This document shows, piece after piece, positions 8,337-14,057 of a stretch of DNA of 25,871 nt. Every line of letters begins with the position of its first letter. Within the stretch, counting starts at the first letter, position 1. Location: positions 1 to 25,871 of the forward strand of contig JAHDDZ010000005.1 of NCBI GenBank assembly GCA_020629095.1, read 5' to 3'. The notes under the pieces were generated by a model. That model searched no databases, had not been told where the DNA came from, and saw only the letters and a list, made by a program, of their open reading frames with translations. The stretch is from Candidatus Altimarinota bacterium. GTDB taxonomy: Bacteria; Patescibacteriota; Gracilibacteria; UBA4473. The translations under genes and the position numbers were made by a program.

Positions 8337-8741
8337 CTACTTCTTCAGTGCGTCTCGAATTTCTGCTAGCAGCTCTTCGCTGGTTGGGCCAGCTGGGGCT
8401 TCTTCTTTCGCTTTTTGCATTTTTGCAATTGCTTTTACAGCTACAAAAACAGCTAGTGCAACTATTAGGAAATCAATAAGTGTATTGATGAATATACCGT
8501 AGTTTACGGTTGCAATTCCAGCTTCTTGCGCAGCTGCAAGTGATGCTGGTTTTGGTGCGTCACCCAGCACTGCAAACATGTTGCTCAGATCTGTTCCACC
8601 TGCGAAATAACCGACGATAGGCATAACAACATCACCTACAAAACTCGTAACAATCTTACCAAAAGCCGCCCCGATAACGATACCGACAGCCATGTCAACC
8701 AGGTTTCCTTTCATGGCGAAATCTTTAAATTCGTTCCACAT
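8337..8741 (-). CDS. mscL: Large-conductance mechanosensitive channel
   Basis: Pentameric inner-membrane channel that opens under membrane tension to release solutes during osmotic downshift. The 134-residue protein has the standard layout. An amphipathic N-terminal helix (EFKDFAMKGN) is followed by TM1 with the MAVGIVIGAAFGKIV pore-lining signature (about 17-31). A periplasmic loop containing an Ala-rich segment comes next, then TM2 (about 79-105) and a charged C-terminal helix (SEELLAEIRDALKK). It is monocistronic: it has its own promoter and terminator. Its leader of roughly 25 bases has no Shine-Dalgarno sequence. It is the only gene in this stretch whose product clearly answers to an envelope stress. 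Confidence 0.97.
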   Translation of the reverse strand: MWNEFKDFAMKGNLVDMAVGIVIGAAFGKIVTSFVGDVVMPIVGYFAGGTDLSNMFAVLGDAPKPASLAAAQEAGIATVNYGIFINTLIDFLIVALAVFVAVKAIAKMQKAKEEAPAGPTSEELLAEIRDALKK

Positions 8742-8762
8742 AGTGTATTTGGGTTAAAGAAG

Positions 8763-8776
8763 AATACGGGCGTATT
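8763..8776. promoter_or_regulatory. Palindrome at the mscL transcription start
   Basis: AATACG (8763-8768) and CGTATT (8771-8776) form an inverted repeat with a 2-base centre that touches the -10 box. It could be an operator; part of the same sequence recurs at purH. Confidence 0.3.
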
Positions 8777-8803
8777 GTAGTCTAGGCTGCGATCGACTGT
8801 CAA
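8774..8803 (-). promoter_or_regulatory. Promoter of mscL
   Basis: On the minus strand a perfect TTGACA (8798-8803) and TACAAT (8774-8779) are separated by 18 bases. This is one of the two perfect TTGACA boxes in the window. The predicted start is near 8767, leaving a leader of about 25 bases. Confidence 0.65.
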
Positions 8804-8811
8804 ATATTGCC

Positions 8812-8840
8812 TTGACGGACACGTTACAAAAAAGCACAAT
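8812..8840 (+). promoter_or_regulatory. Promoter of the aldolase gene
   Basis: TTGACG (8812-8817) and CACAAT (8835-8840) are 17 bases apart, divergent from the mscL promoter. Just downstream, GGGGG (8841-8845) and CCCCC (8855-8859) form an inverted repeat that spans the expected start site. Its effect is unknown. Confidence 0.45.
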
Positions 8841-8867
8841 GGGGGCGAAATTATCCCCCTTAGAAAC

Positions 8868-9884
8868 ATGGAAATAATCGACCAATTGCTGGAAACAACA
8901 CACAAAATGATGACGCCCGGGAAGGGCATTTTGGCCATAGATGAGAGCATGGGCACCTGCCAAAAGCGGTTTGACGCGCTGGGTGTTGAGTGCACAGAGG
9001 AAGCTCGCCGAGAGTATCGCGGGCTGCTGGTTAGTTGCCCTCAAATCGAAGAAGCTGTGAGCGGCATGATTCTCTTCGATGAGACCATCCGCCAGAGTAC
9101 AGATGACGGCAAGCGGTTTGCCGATGTGCTGAAAGAAAAAGGTATGGTTGTTGGGATAAAAGTGGACATGGGAGCCAAAGAAATGGCCCTCAGCGAAGGT
9201 GAAAAAGTAACTTCTGGGCTGGACGGGCTGCGCGAGCGGCTGGTGGAATATAAACAGCTGGGGGCGCAGTTTGCCAAATGGCGAGCGGTTATTAGCATTG
9301 GTGACGGCATGCCAAGCGATGCGTGCATTAAGGCAAACGTGCATGCGCTGGCGAGGTACGCCGCGCTGTGTCAAGAGCAGGGGATTGTGCCGATGGTCGA
9401 GCCAGAAGTGCTGATCGACGGCGAGCACACGCTCGAGGAGTGCTATAGTGTAACCGAACACGTGCTGAAATGCCTGATGTGGGAACTGCACCAACAGCGA
9501 GTGATGCTGGAGGGATGTATCCTTAAAACGAGTATGGTGATCAGCGGGAAAGGCTGCGCGACGCAGGCAACGCCAGACCAAGTGGCGGTTGCCACGGTCG
9601 ACTGCCTTTACAACGCTATTACGCCGGCATTGGGCGGAGTTGTATTCCTCAGTGGAGGGCAAACGGAGCTGCAGTCAACCACGCATTTGGATAAAATGAA
9701 TAAGCTCGGAAATCACCCGTGGGGGCTGACTTTCAGCTATGGCCGAGCCATCCAGCAGCCGTGCCTGAACGCATGGAACGGCAAAACTGAAAACATATCA
9801 GCGGCGCAAGCGCAGTTGCTGAAACGTGCACAAATGAACGGCCTAGCGAGCCTAGGCCAGTGGAGCGAAGACAAAGAAGCCTAA
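8868..9884 (+). CDS. fba: Class I fructose-bisphosphate aldolase
   Basis: Cleaves fructose 1,6-bisphosphate to DHAP and glyceraldehyde 3-phosphate through a lysine Schiff base, and runs in reverse in gluconeogenesis. The 338-residue sequence is of the long eukaryote-like class I type, not the DhnA/FbaB archaeal type nor zinc class II. The start GKGILAIDES contains Asp25. Lys98 (GIKVDMG), Lys137 (AKWRAVI), the VEPEVL glutamates (178, 180) and the Schiff-base Lys220 (LEGCILK) align with rabbit Asp33, Lys107, Lys146, Glu187/189 and Lys229. LSGGQTE and YGRAIQ supply phosphate-binding loops. The vertebrate C-terminal Tyr is absent. The gene stands alone between its own promoter and a strong terminator. 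The ATG at 8868 matches the family N-terminus; no Shine-Dalgarno sequence precedes it. Confidence 0.95.
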   Translation: MEIIDQLLETTHKMMTPGKGILAIDESMGTCQKRFDALGVECTEEARREYRGLLVSCPQIEEAVSGMILFDETIRQSTDDGKRFADVLKEKGMVVGIKVDMGAKEMALSEGEKVTSGLDGLRERLVEYKQLGAQFAKWRAVISIGDGMPSDACIKANVHALARYAALCQEQGIVPMVEPEVLIDGEHTLEECYSVTEHVLKCLMWELHQQRVMLEGCILKTSMVISGKGCATQATPDQVAVATVDCLYNAITPALGGVVFLSGGQTELQSTTHLDKMNKLGNHPWGLTFSYGRAIQQPCLNAWNGKTENISAAQAQLLKRAQMNGLASLGQWSEDKEA

Positions 9885-9900
9885 TCTATTTTGCAGTTTG

Positions 9901-9925
9901 AAAAAGCCCCAACTGGGGCTTTTTT
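9901..9925. terminator. Bidirectional terminator between aldolase and the purH operon
   Basis: A perfect 10-bp stem, AAAAAGCCCC (9901-9910) with GGGGCTTTTT (9915-9924), and an AACT loop are flanked by A and T runs. It serves the aldolase on the plus strand. By symmetry it can also end the convergent operon, whose last stop codon (9924-9926) overlaps it. Confidence 0.88.
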
Positions 9926-10364
9926 ATTGCTCATCTTTTGAAAGAAAAACTGATTTAATTCCCGCGCCAATAATCGCATTCCAGCAGCTCTGACAGCACC
10001 ACCAGTGCCCCCACAAGTATATATCAGCTCCTTCTGTTTTGTGCTCATTTTGCACCGTGTTTTTGATTGCTTTTTGCTCGGCGTGGTTGTGCGGGTGGCA
10101 CCCACGACACAGCCAATAATGCTGACCAGTTTTCACCTGAAGTCTCTTGCGGATGCATCCAAGACGCTGGTGAATGGCTGACCCGTTTGCGCCCTGTCCA
10201 ATAATTTTCCCATGCAAAACCAGCACCGCGCCAGTCGGGTGGTTTGGGTCTAGCGAATCACGCATCGCTACTTGTTTTGCTGCTTGTATATGAGGGTTTT
10301 CGGCGCTCACATATTCCATTTTTCGCCCGGCTGGAAGGTACGGAATAACACGTTTTTGACTCAT
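9924..10364 (-). CDS. Cytidine/dCMP deaminase-like zinc protein
   Basis: Small (146 aa) member of the zinc-dependent nucleoside/nucleotide deaminase fold. HAE at 94-96 is the zinc-binding and proton-shuttling motif. CCQSC at 123-127 replaces the usual PCxxC, with Cys124 and Cys127 as the remaining zinc ligands. Cys70, Cys86, Cys89 and His90 could make a second structural zinc site, as in phage and eukaryote dCMP deaminases. The likely reaction is dCMP to dUMP, inferred from the neighbouring dUTPase-like and reductase genes; a tRNA or other deaminase role is possible. It is the last gene of the operon, its start overlapping the previous stop as ATGA. The Pro-to-Cys change in front of the zinc cysteines is unusual. 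Confidence 0.72.
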   Translation of the reverse strand: MSQKRVIPYLPAGRKMEYVSAENPHIQAAKQVAMRDSLDPNHPTGAVLVLHGKIIGQGANGSAIHQRLGCIRKRLQVKTGQHYWLCRGCHPHNHAEQKAIKNTVQNEHKTEGADIYLWGHWWCCQSCWNAIIGAGIKSVFLSKDEQ

Positions 10365-10993
10365 CGGAGCGTGCCGTTTTTAATGGCCGCGACTTCGGCA
10401 TTTGCGTCAGTTTTGCCGCCCAGTTGGGTGTCTCTGGCGCCTTCGTACTTTGCGGTCTGTGCGCCATGCCGCAGAGCGTCATCCCGCTCCAGTGGCCGCT
10501 CGAGGCGTTCGAAAACGATTTGGCAAATGCGTTCGCCAGGGTAGAGCCGAATGATCTGCTGGCGGGTGCGGTTGTGGATTGGAATCATAAGGTGCCCGCT
10601 GTAATGCGCGTCGACAATGCCCGTTAGGTCAACCGACAGCCCGCGGCGGTTAACGCTGCTGCGGGGGTACAAAATCCCCATCACGTCGGGCACTTTCATA
10701 TCCACTTTTTCCAGCGTAGAGGCGATAATTGCCTCTCCGGGAGCCAGCTCAAAAAACTGACCCATTTTCAGCTCAATTTGCTCATAGGCATCAGCTGTTT
10801 CTTCCAGCGGGTCAATCGTGACCACGCGCCGCCCCTCGGGCGTCAGCTGCCATGTGCGCGGCAAATAAAATTGGGTCCCAAGTCGTAAATCAACCGCGTG
10901 CGGCTGGTCTTGCCACGCATCGGTTTTGGGCGTAAAAACCAGCAGATTTGCTGCTTTCAGCTCATTTATTTCGTGTCGAGTCAAAATCGTCAT
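10361..10993 (-). CDS. dCTP deaminase/dUTPase superfamily protein with dUTPase-like active site
   Basis: The 210-residue protein has the Dcd layout: an N-terminal HAVDLRLG segment (32-39), a PGEAIIASTLEKV strand (about 85-97), RSS at 111-113 and a KYEGARD tail (182-188) similar to the KYxGQ of Dcd. In the central motif, however, the sequence GIVDAHYSGHLMIPIHNR (125-142) resembles motif 3 of dUTPase (IDSDYQGxLMxSxWNR). Asp128 is where the water-activating Asp sits. The position of the dCTP deaminase catalytic Glu (Glu138 in E. coli) is Pro138. So dUTP hydrolysis to dUMP is more likely than dCTP deamination, which is inference. Both gene ends overlap neighbours by ATGA, so translation is coupled to the DHFR-like gene upstream and the deaminase downstream. 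Confidence 0.82.
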   Translation of the reverse strand: MTILTRHEINELKAANLLVFTPKTDAWQDQPHAVDLRLGTQFYLPRTWQLTPEGRRVVTIDPLEETADAYEQIELKMGQFFELAPGEAIIASTLEKVDMKVPDVMGILYPRSSVNRRGLSVDLTGIVDAHYSGHLMIPIHNRTRQQIIRLYPGERICQIVFERLERPLERDDALRHGAQTAKYEGARDTQLGGKTDANAEVAAIKNGTLR

Positions 10994-11487
10994 GCCGTTG
11001 GAGTATAGTGTAAAATCACTAGCTGGTCATCTGTTTCTACTTTTTGCAGCTTGAAATTGGCTGAAATTCCCTCAGCAAAAAGCCCAATGCCGCCCCCCAA
11101 AATGACTGGGTTTATGGTCACAATTATATCTGTTATCAGCCCACTTTGCTGCCAAATTGTATTTATCTGCGCTCCACCAGCAATGATAATTTCATCGTAT
11201 TTATCTGCCAAATCAGCCACAATTTGAGCTGGCGTGTCACCAGTATAGGTCAAATCTGAGTGATCTGAAATGAGGTTTTTGTTGCGGGTCATGACCATGG
11301 TGTGCCTCTCTGGCAATGGCTTTCCGATCGTGTCATACGTCTTGCGCCCCCTCACCAGTACCCCCGCTTGCTTGGTCAGCTTGGCAAAAAGCCGCTTGTC
11401 ACCTTTAGCTGTCCAGTCCGGAAAATGCCCGTCATTGAGCCCTATTTTGCCATCTAGTGACAGGGCCATCAGTAGGGTTATTTTCAT
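10990..11487 (-). CDS. Dihydrofolate reductase-like protein (RibD C-terminal family)
   Basis: 165-residue NADPH-dependent reductase of the DHFR/RibD_C fold. Visible signatures are SLDGKIG (9-15), the cofactor segment GRKTYDTIGKPLP with MTRN after it, the glycine-rich IIIAGGAQI and VILGGGIGLF. The last of these is characteristic of the RibD C-terminal family rather than classical FolA. It may reduce dihydrofolate, act on a pterin, or be a deaminoribosyl-pyrimidine reductase. Its place between purH, which uses 10-formyl-tetrahydrofolate, and two dUMP-producing proteins favours a folate role. The start is one base after the purH stop, with no Shine-Dalgarno sequence, so it depends on the purH transcript. 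Confidence 0.82.
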   Translation of the reverse strand: MKITLLMALSLDGKIGLNDGHFPDWTAKGDKRLFAKLTKQAGVLVRGRKTYDTIGKPLPERHTMVMTRNKNLISDHSDLTYTGDTPAQIVADLADKYDEIIIAGGAQINTIWQQSGLITDIIVTINPVILGGGIGLFAEGISANFKLQKVETDDQLVILHYTPTA

Positions 11488-11488
11488 C

Positions 11489-12985
11489 TTAGTGCAAGAA
11501 TGAGCGAATGCGGGTCGTCATCATCGCGATGTCTTTTTCGTCCGCTACGTCTATGCTCGCTTGGTCGTTTTTGCTGCCGCCCGCCTGCACAATTGCGCTA
11601 ATGCCCGCCTCGGCCGCCAGCGTCACGCAGTCTGGAAATGGAAAGAATGCGTCTGAGACAACAACGGCGCCTTTTGCTTTTTCGCCCGCTTGCCCGAGTG
11701 CGTGCACCATGGCGTCGACTCGGCTGGTCTGCCCGCCGCCCTTGCCGACCATTGCCCCATCTTTAATGACAATAATCGCGTTTGATTTCACTGCCTTTAC
11801 CATATTCCACCCCACCACCATGTCATTCTTTTCGGCTTCTGTTGGGGCTTTCTTTGTGGTTTGAGTTAGCGCATTTTCAGCCACAATGTGCGTGTCTGCA
11901 TCTTGCATCAGGGTGCCCCCACGGATGCTTTTTAGAGCCCAGGTGGGCGTGTGCGCCCAGTCTGCGATGCGCATGACGCGTAGGTTTTTCTTCGTTCGCA
12001 GCACCTCCAGGGCCTCTGACGTATAGTCTGGCGCGATCACCACTTCATTAAAAAAGCTGATAATGTGCTCTGCAACTGCCTTTGTGGCCGTTTGGTTGAG
12101 GGCTATAATCCCCCCAAAGGCACTGACTGGGTCGCATGCAAGCGCCTTCGCGAAGGCATCCTCGATTGTTTCACCGACTGCAGCACCGCACGGTGTTGCG
12201 TGTTTATAGACCGTCGCAAATGGCGTTTTTGTGTTATATGCCAAGGCCAGTTCGAGCGCGGCTGTGCCATCGGCGTAGTTATTATAGGACAGTGCCTTCC
12301 CATTTAGAAACTCCGCCGAGAGTAAGTTTGCGCCGGTTTCAAACGGGTTCTCAATCGCCACCGCCGTTTGGTGTGGGTTCTCGCCATATCGCAGCGCCTG
12401 ACCGCTTTCCTCTGCCCAAAACTTGGCGATCAGCAGGTCATAGTGCGCTGTCATGGCAAAGACCTTCGCGGCCAGTTTTTTCTTTGTTTCAGTGGCTGTT
12501 TTGCCCCCCTTAGCAATTTCACCCAGCACGGTTTCATAGTCTGCTGGGTCAACCAGAACGTCTACGTCTTGCCAGTTTTTGGCCGCTGCGCGGATCATGC
12601 TCGGCCCCCCAATGTCAATTTGCTCAACCCGCTGCAAAAAAGACAATTCGTCGTTTTCATATGCCGCCCGAAATGGGTACAAGTTGACCACCACCATATC
12701 GATTGTGCTCAGGTTGTTTTCTGTCAAAAAGCCCATGTGTTCAGCATTTGACCGGTTCGCCAGCAGCCCACCAAAAATCTGTGGCGTCAGCGTTTTTATC
12801 CGCCCGTTCATCCCCTCTGGAAACCCCGTCAGCTCCTCGACCGTGACTAGCGGCGACACGCCGGCTTCAGCTAGTTTTCGATACGTTCCGCCTGTTGAAA
12901 CAATCTGGTAGCCATGTTGTGTAAGCCCCTGTGCAAAAGGCACAATGCCAGTTTTGTCAGAAACAGAAATCAGCGCAGTTTTCAT
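11489..12985 (-). CDS. purH: Bifunctional AICAR transformylase/IMP cyclohydrolase
   Basis: Carries out the last two steps of IMP synthesis: formyl transfer from 10-formyl-THF to AICAR, then ring closure. The 498-residue length is normal. The N-terminal MGS-like cyclohydrolase domain shows ISVSDKTGIV, STGGT and the NGRIKTLTP segment. The C-terminal transformylase domain has the catalytic KHATPCG motif (Lys-His pair), SAFGGIIALN and, near the end, VVVSDAFFPFPD. It heads a four-gene minus-strand operon with the DHFR-like, Dcd/dUTPase-like and deaminase-like genes. Its product IMP is the substrate of PurA, also encoded here. The short leader contains CCCTCCCC just before the ATG, which is the opposite of a Shine-Dalgarno sequence. 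Confidence 0.97.
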   Translation of the reverse strand: MKTALISVSDKTGIVPFAQGLTQHGYQIVSTGGTYRKLAEAGVSPLVTVEELTGFPEGMNGRIKTLTPQIFGGLLANRSNAEHMGFLTENNLSTIDMVVVNLYPFRAAYENDELSFLQRVEQIDIGGPSMIRAAAKNWQDVDVLVDPADYETVLGEIAKGGKTATETKKKLAAKVFAMTAHYDLLIAKFWAEESGQALRYGENPHQTAVAIENPFETGANLLSAEFLNGKALSYNNYADGTAALELALAYNTKTPFATVYKHATPCGAAVGETIEDAFAKALACDPVSAFGGIIALNQTATKAVAEHIISFFNEVVIAPDYTSEALEVLRTKKNLRVMRIADWAHTPTWALKSIRGGTLMQDADTHIVAENALTQTTKKAPTEAEKNDMVVGWNMVKAVKSNAIIVIKDGAMVGKGGGQTSRVDAMVHALGQAGEKAKGAVVVSDAFFPFPDCVTLAAEAGISAIVQAGGSKNDQASIDVADEKDIAMMTTRIRSFLH

Positions 12986-13014
12986 GTGTGTGGGGAGGGT
13001 AAGAATACGCCGCT

Positions 13015-13042
13015 ACTCTACACATTTTTGGGCTTCCTGCAA
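13015..13042 (-). promoter_or_regulatory. Promoter of the purH operon
   Basis: On the minus strand TTGCAG (13037-13042) and TAGAGT (13015-13020) are 16 bases apart. Transcription should start near 13008, giving a leader of about 22 bases that begins with part of CGTATTCTT, also found at the same spacing behind the mscL -10. The surrounding 12986-13194 gap has no gene, only this promoter and two terminators. Confidence 0.45.
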
Positions 13043-13052
13043 GAAAAATAAT

Positions 13053-13076
13053 ACAAACAAAAGCCACATTTGTGGC
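13053..13076 (-). terminator. Second terminator-like hairpin downstream of the thioredoxin gene
   Basis: On the minus strand GCCAC (13072-13076) and GTGGC (13063-13067) flank AAAT (a 6-bp palindromic stem is also possible). TTTTGTTTGT follows. It sits about 80 bases after the main terminator and just ahead of the purH promoter. Confidence 0.4.
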
Positions 13077-13149
13077 ACTCTGACTCTTTTTAGGGATAAT
13101 CAAAAAGCGAGGCATGGAGAATTTTAACAGAAATTTTTTAACTGGTAAG

Positions 13150-13173
13150 CAAAAAGCCCCTTTCGGGGCTCTT
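13150..13173 (-). terminator. Intrinsic terminator of the thioredoxin-like gene
   Basis: AGCCCC (13155-13160) and GGGGCT (13165-13170) enclose a GAAA tetraloop on the minus strand, followed by TTTT. It is the third copy of the AGCCCC-type stem in the window. Confidence 0.78.
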
Positions 13174-13194
13174 TGTTGGGTCAAACCAAAAGGC

Positions 13195-13956
13195 CTATTG
13201 AAGGTCTTTCAGGGTTACACCTTGTTTTGTTGATGCATACTCACCGTCTTTAAAGAATACGCCTGTGTGTTGTTTTGTCACATCGTACATCTTTTTCAGT
13301 TCGTCTGAGCTGTCGTAGTCAACCATAAGTACTGGCATTCCGAGTGATTCAGCTGCCTTGATTTCTTTGTCAAGCGCTACACACGTTGGGCACCAGTCAG
13401 CGTGAAAGAAAAGCGCGTAGTCTTCACCAGCGTCATTTAGTGCTGTTGCTACTGCTTCGCTATATGTTGTGTATGTTGCAGATCGTGCTTCGCCGACTTC
13501 AGCGTCGTCACCATCTACTGCATCAACAACTGCTTCGCCTGCATCTTTTGCAGTTTCGACTACTGCAGAGCCAGCATCTTTAACTGCTTCGCCTGTTGCT
13601 TTTACAGCGTCACCAGTTGTTTCAACAACCGCTTCGCCTGCGTCAACAACTGTTTCACCCGCTTTTTTAACAGCGTTCCCAGTTGCTTCAACTGCGTCAC
13701 CCGCTGTTTCGACTACTGCAGAACCAGCGTCTTTAACCGCATCGCCTGTTGCTTTTGCAGCGTCACCCACTGCTTCAACCGCGCCACCGGCTGCGTCACC
13801 AACTGCACCGGCTGCGTCGCCAGCCACGTCTACTGCTGTTTCTGCAGTGTCTTTAACAGTGTCAACAACTTTGTTGGTTACATTTTTGAAACCAAATATG
13901 AACCCAAGAATTACCAGAGCGGCAACAATGAGCCAGAGAAGAGAGTTCTTTTTCAT
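13195..13956 (-). CDS. Membrane-anchored thioredoxin-like protein with long Ala/Val/Gly repeat stalk
   Basis: From the chosen ATG (253 aa) the protein starts with MKK and one transmembrane helix (about residues 6-23), which predicts the rest outside the membrane. About 125 residues of repetitive GDAVKDAGSAVVETA-type sequence follow, spaced in 7-7-8 residue steps. This resembles LEA/apolipoprotein amphipathic helices. The C-terminal ~85 residues are a thioredoxin-like domain with HADWCPTC (CxxC at 189 and 192 from this start) and weak similarity to later thioredoxin strands. It may reduce or catch disulfides of surface proteins such as the Cys-containing ones encoded nearby; that is inference. 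An ATG at 13983 would add nine residues, but it lies almost at the predicted transcription start, so 13956 is preferred. No Shine-Dalgarno sequence is present. Confidence 0.82.
   Translation of the reverse strand: MKKNSLLWLIVAALVILGFIFGFKNVTNKVVDTVKDTAETAVDVAGDAAGAVGDAAGGAVEAVGDAAKATGDAVKDAGSAVVETAGDAVEATGNAVKKAGETVVDAGEAVVETTGDAVKATGEAVKDAGSAVVETAKDAGEAVVDAVDGDDAEVGEARSATYTTYSEAVATALNDAGEDYALFFHADWCPTCVALDKEIKAAESLGMPVLMVDYDSSDELKKMYDVTKQHTGVFFKDGEYASTKQGVTLKDLQ
13513..13884 (-). repeat. Degenerate repeats coding for the thioredoxin stalk
   Basis: Heptad/octad units beginning with Gly recur about ten times. The 15-codon block GDAVKDAGSAVVETA (13702-13746) returns with one change 153 bases on (13549-13593). 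The near-identity in DNA as well as protein suggests duplication within the gene. Confidence 0.75.
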
Positions 13957-13987
13957 GATATATTTTGTTAGGAAAGAATTCATATGT

Positions 13988-14015
13988 AGGCTAGCCCATG
14001 ACTTTTTTTTGTCAA
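13988..14015 (-). promoter_or_regulatory. Promoter of the thioredoxin-like gene
   Basis: A perfect TTGACA on the minus strand (14010-14015) is followed after 16 bases by TAGCCT (13988-13993). TACATA (13983-13988) is an alternative -10. The predicted start near 13976-13981 makes the ATG at 13956 the first well-placed start codon. Confidence 0.4.
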
Positions 14016-14019
14016 ATCC

Positions 14020-14048
14020 TTGGAGATATTCTCGTATATGAGTAGACT
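14020..14048 (+). promoter_or_regulatory. Promoter of ileS, nearly leaderless
   Basis: TTGGAG (14020-14025) and TAGACT (14043-14048) are 17 bases apart; nine bases remain to the ATG at 14058. It is divergent from the thioredoxin gene promoter. No T-box or other long leader is present. Confidence 0.45.
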
Positions 14049-14057
14049 GCTATCAAT

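Noticed and set aside
8754..9662. 302-codon open frame antisense to the aldolase gene
   Set aside because: It mirrors the third-position bias of the aldolase gene, has no recognisable domain, and its composition is rich in His, Gln and Phe as expected for a shadow frame.
12957..13184. 75-codon minus-strand frame between the thioredoxin gene and purH
   Set aside because: It runs through the terminator hairpin and the purH promoter and has no recognisable features.
13513..13884. CRISPR-like repeat pattern
   Set aside because: Units are in-frame 7-8 codon repeats without unique spacers, so they are protein repeats.
13469..14041. Plus-strand frame rich in Ala, Ser and Thr opposite the thioredoxin stalk
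   Set aside because: Its apparent low-complexity sequence is the complement of the repeat-coding strand; the minus strand has the membrane helix and the thioredoxin motif.
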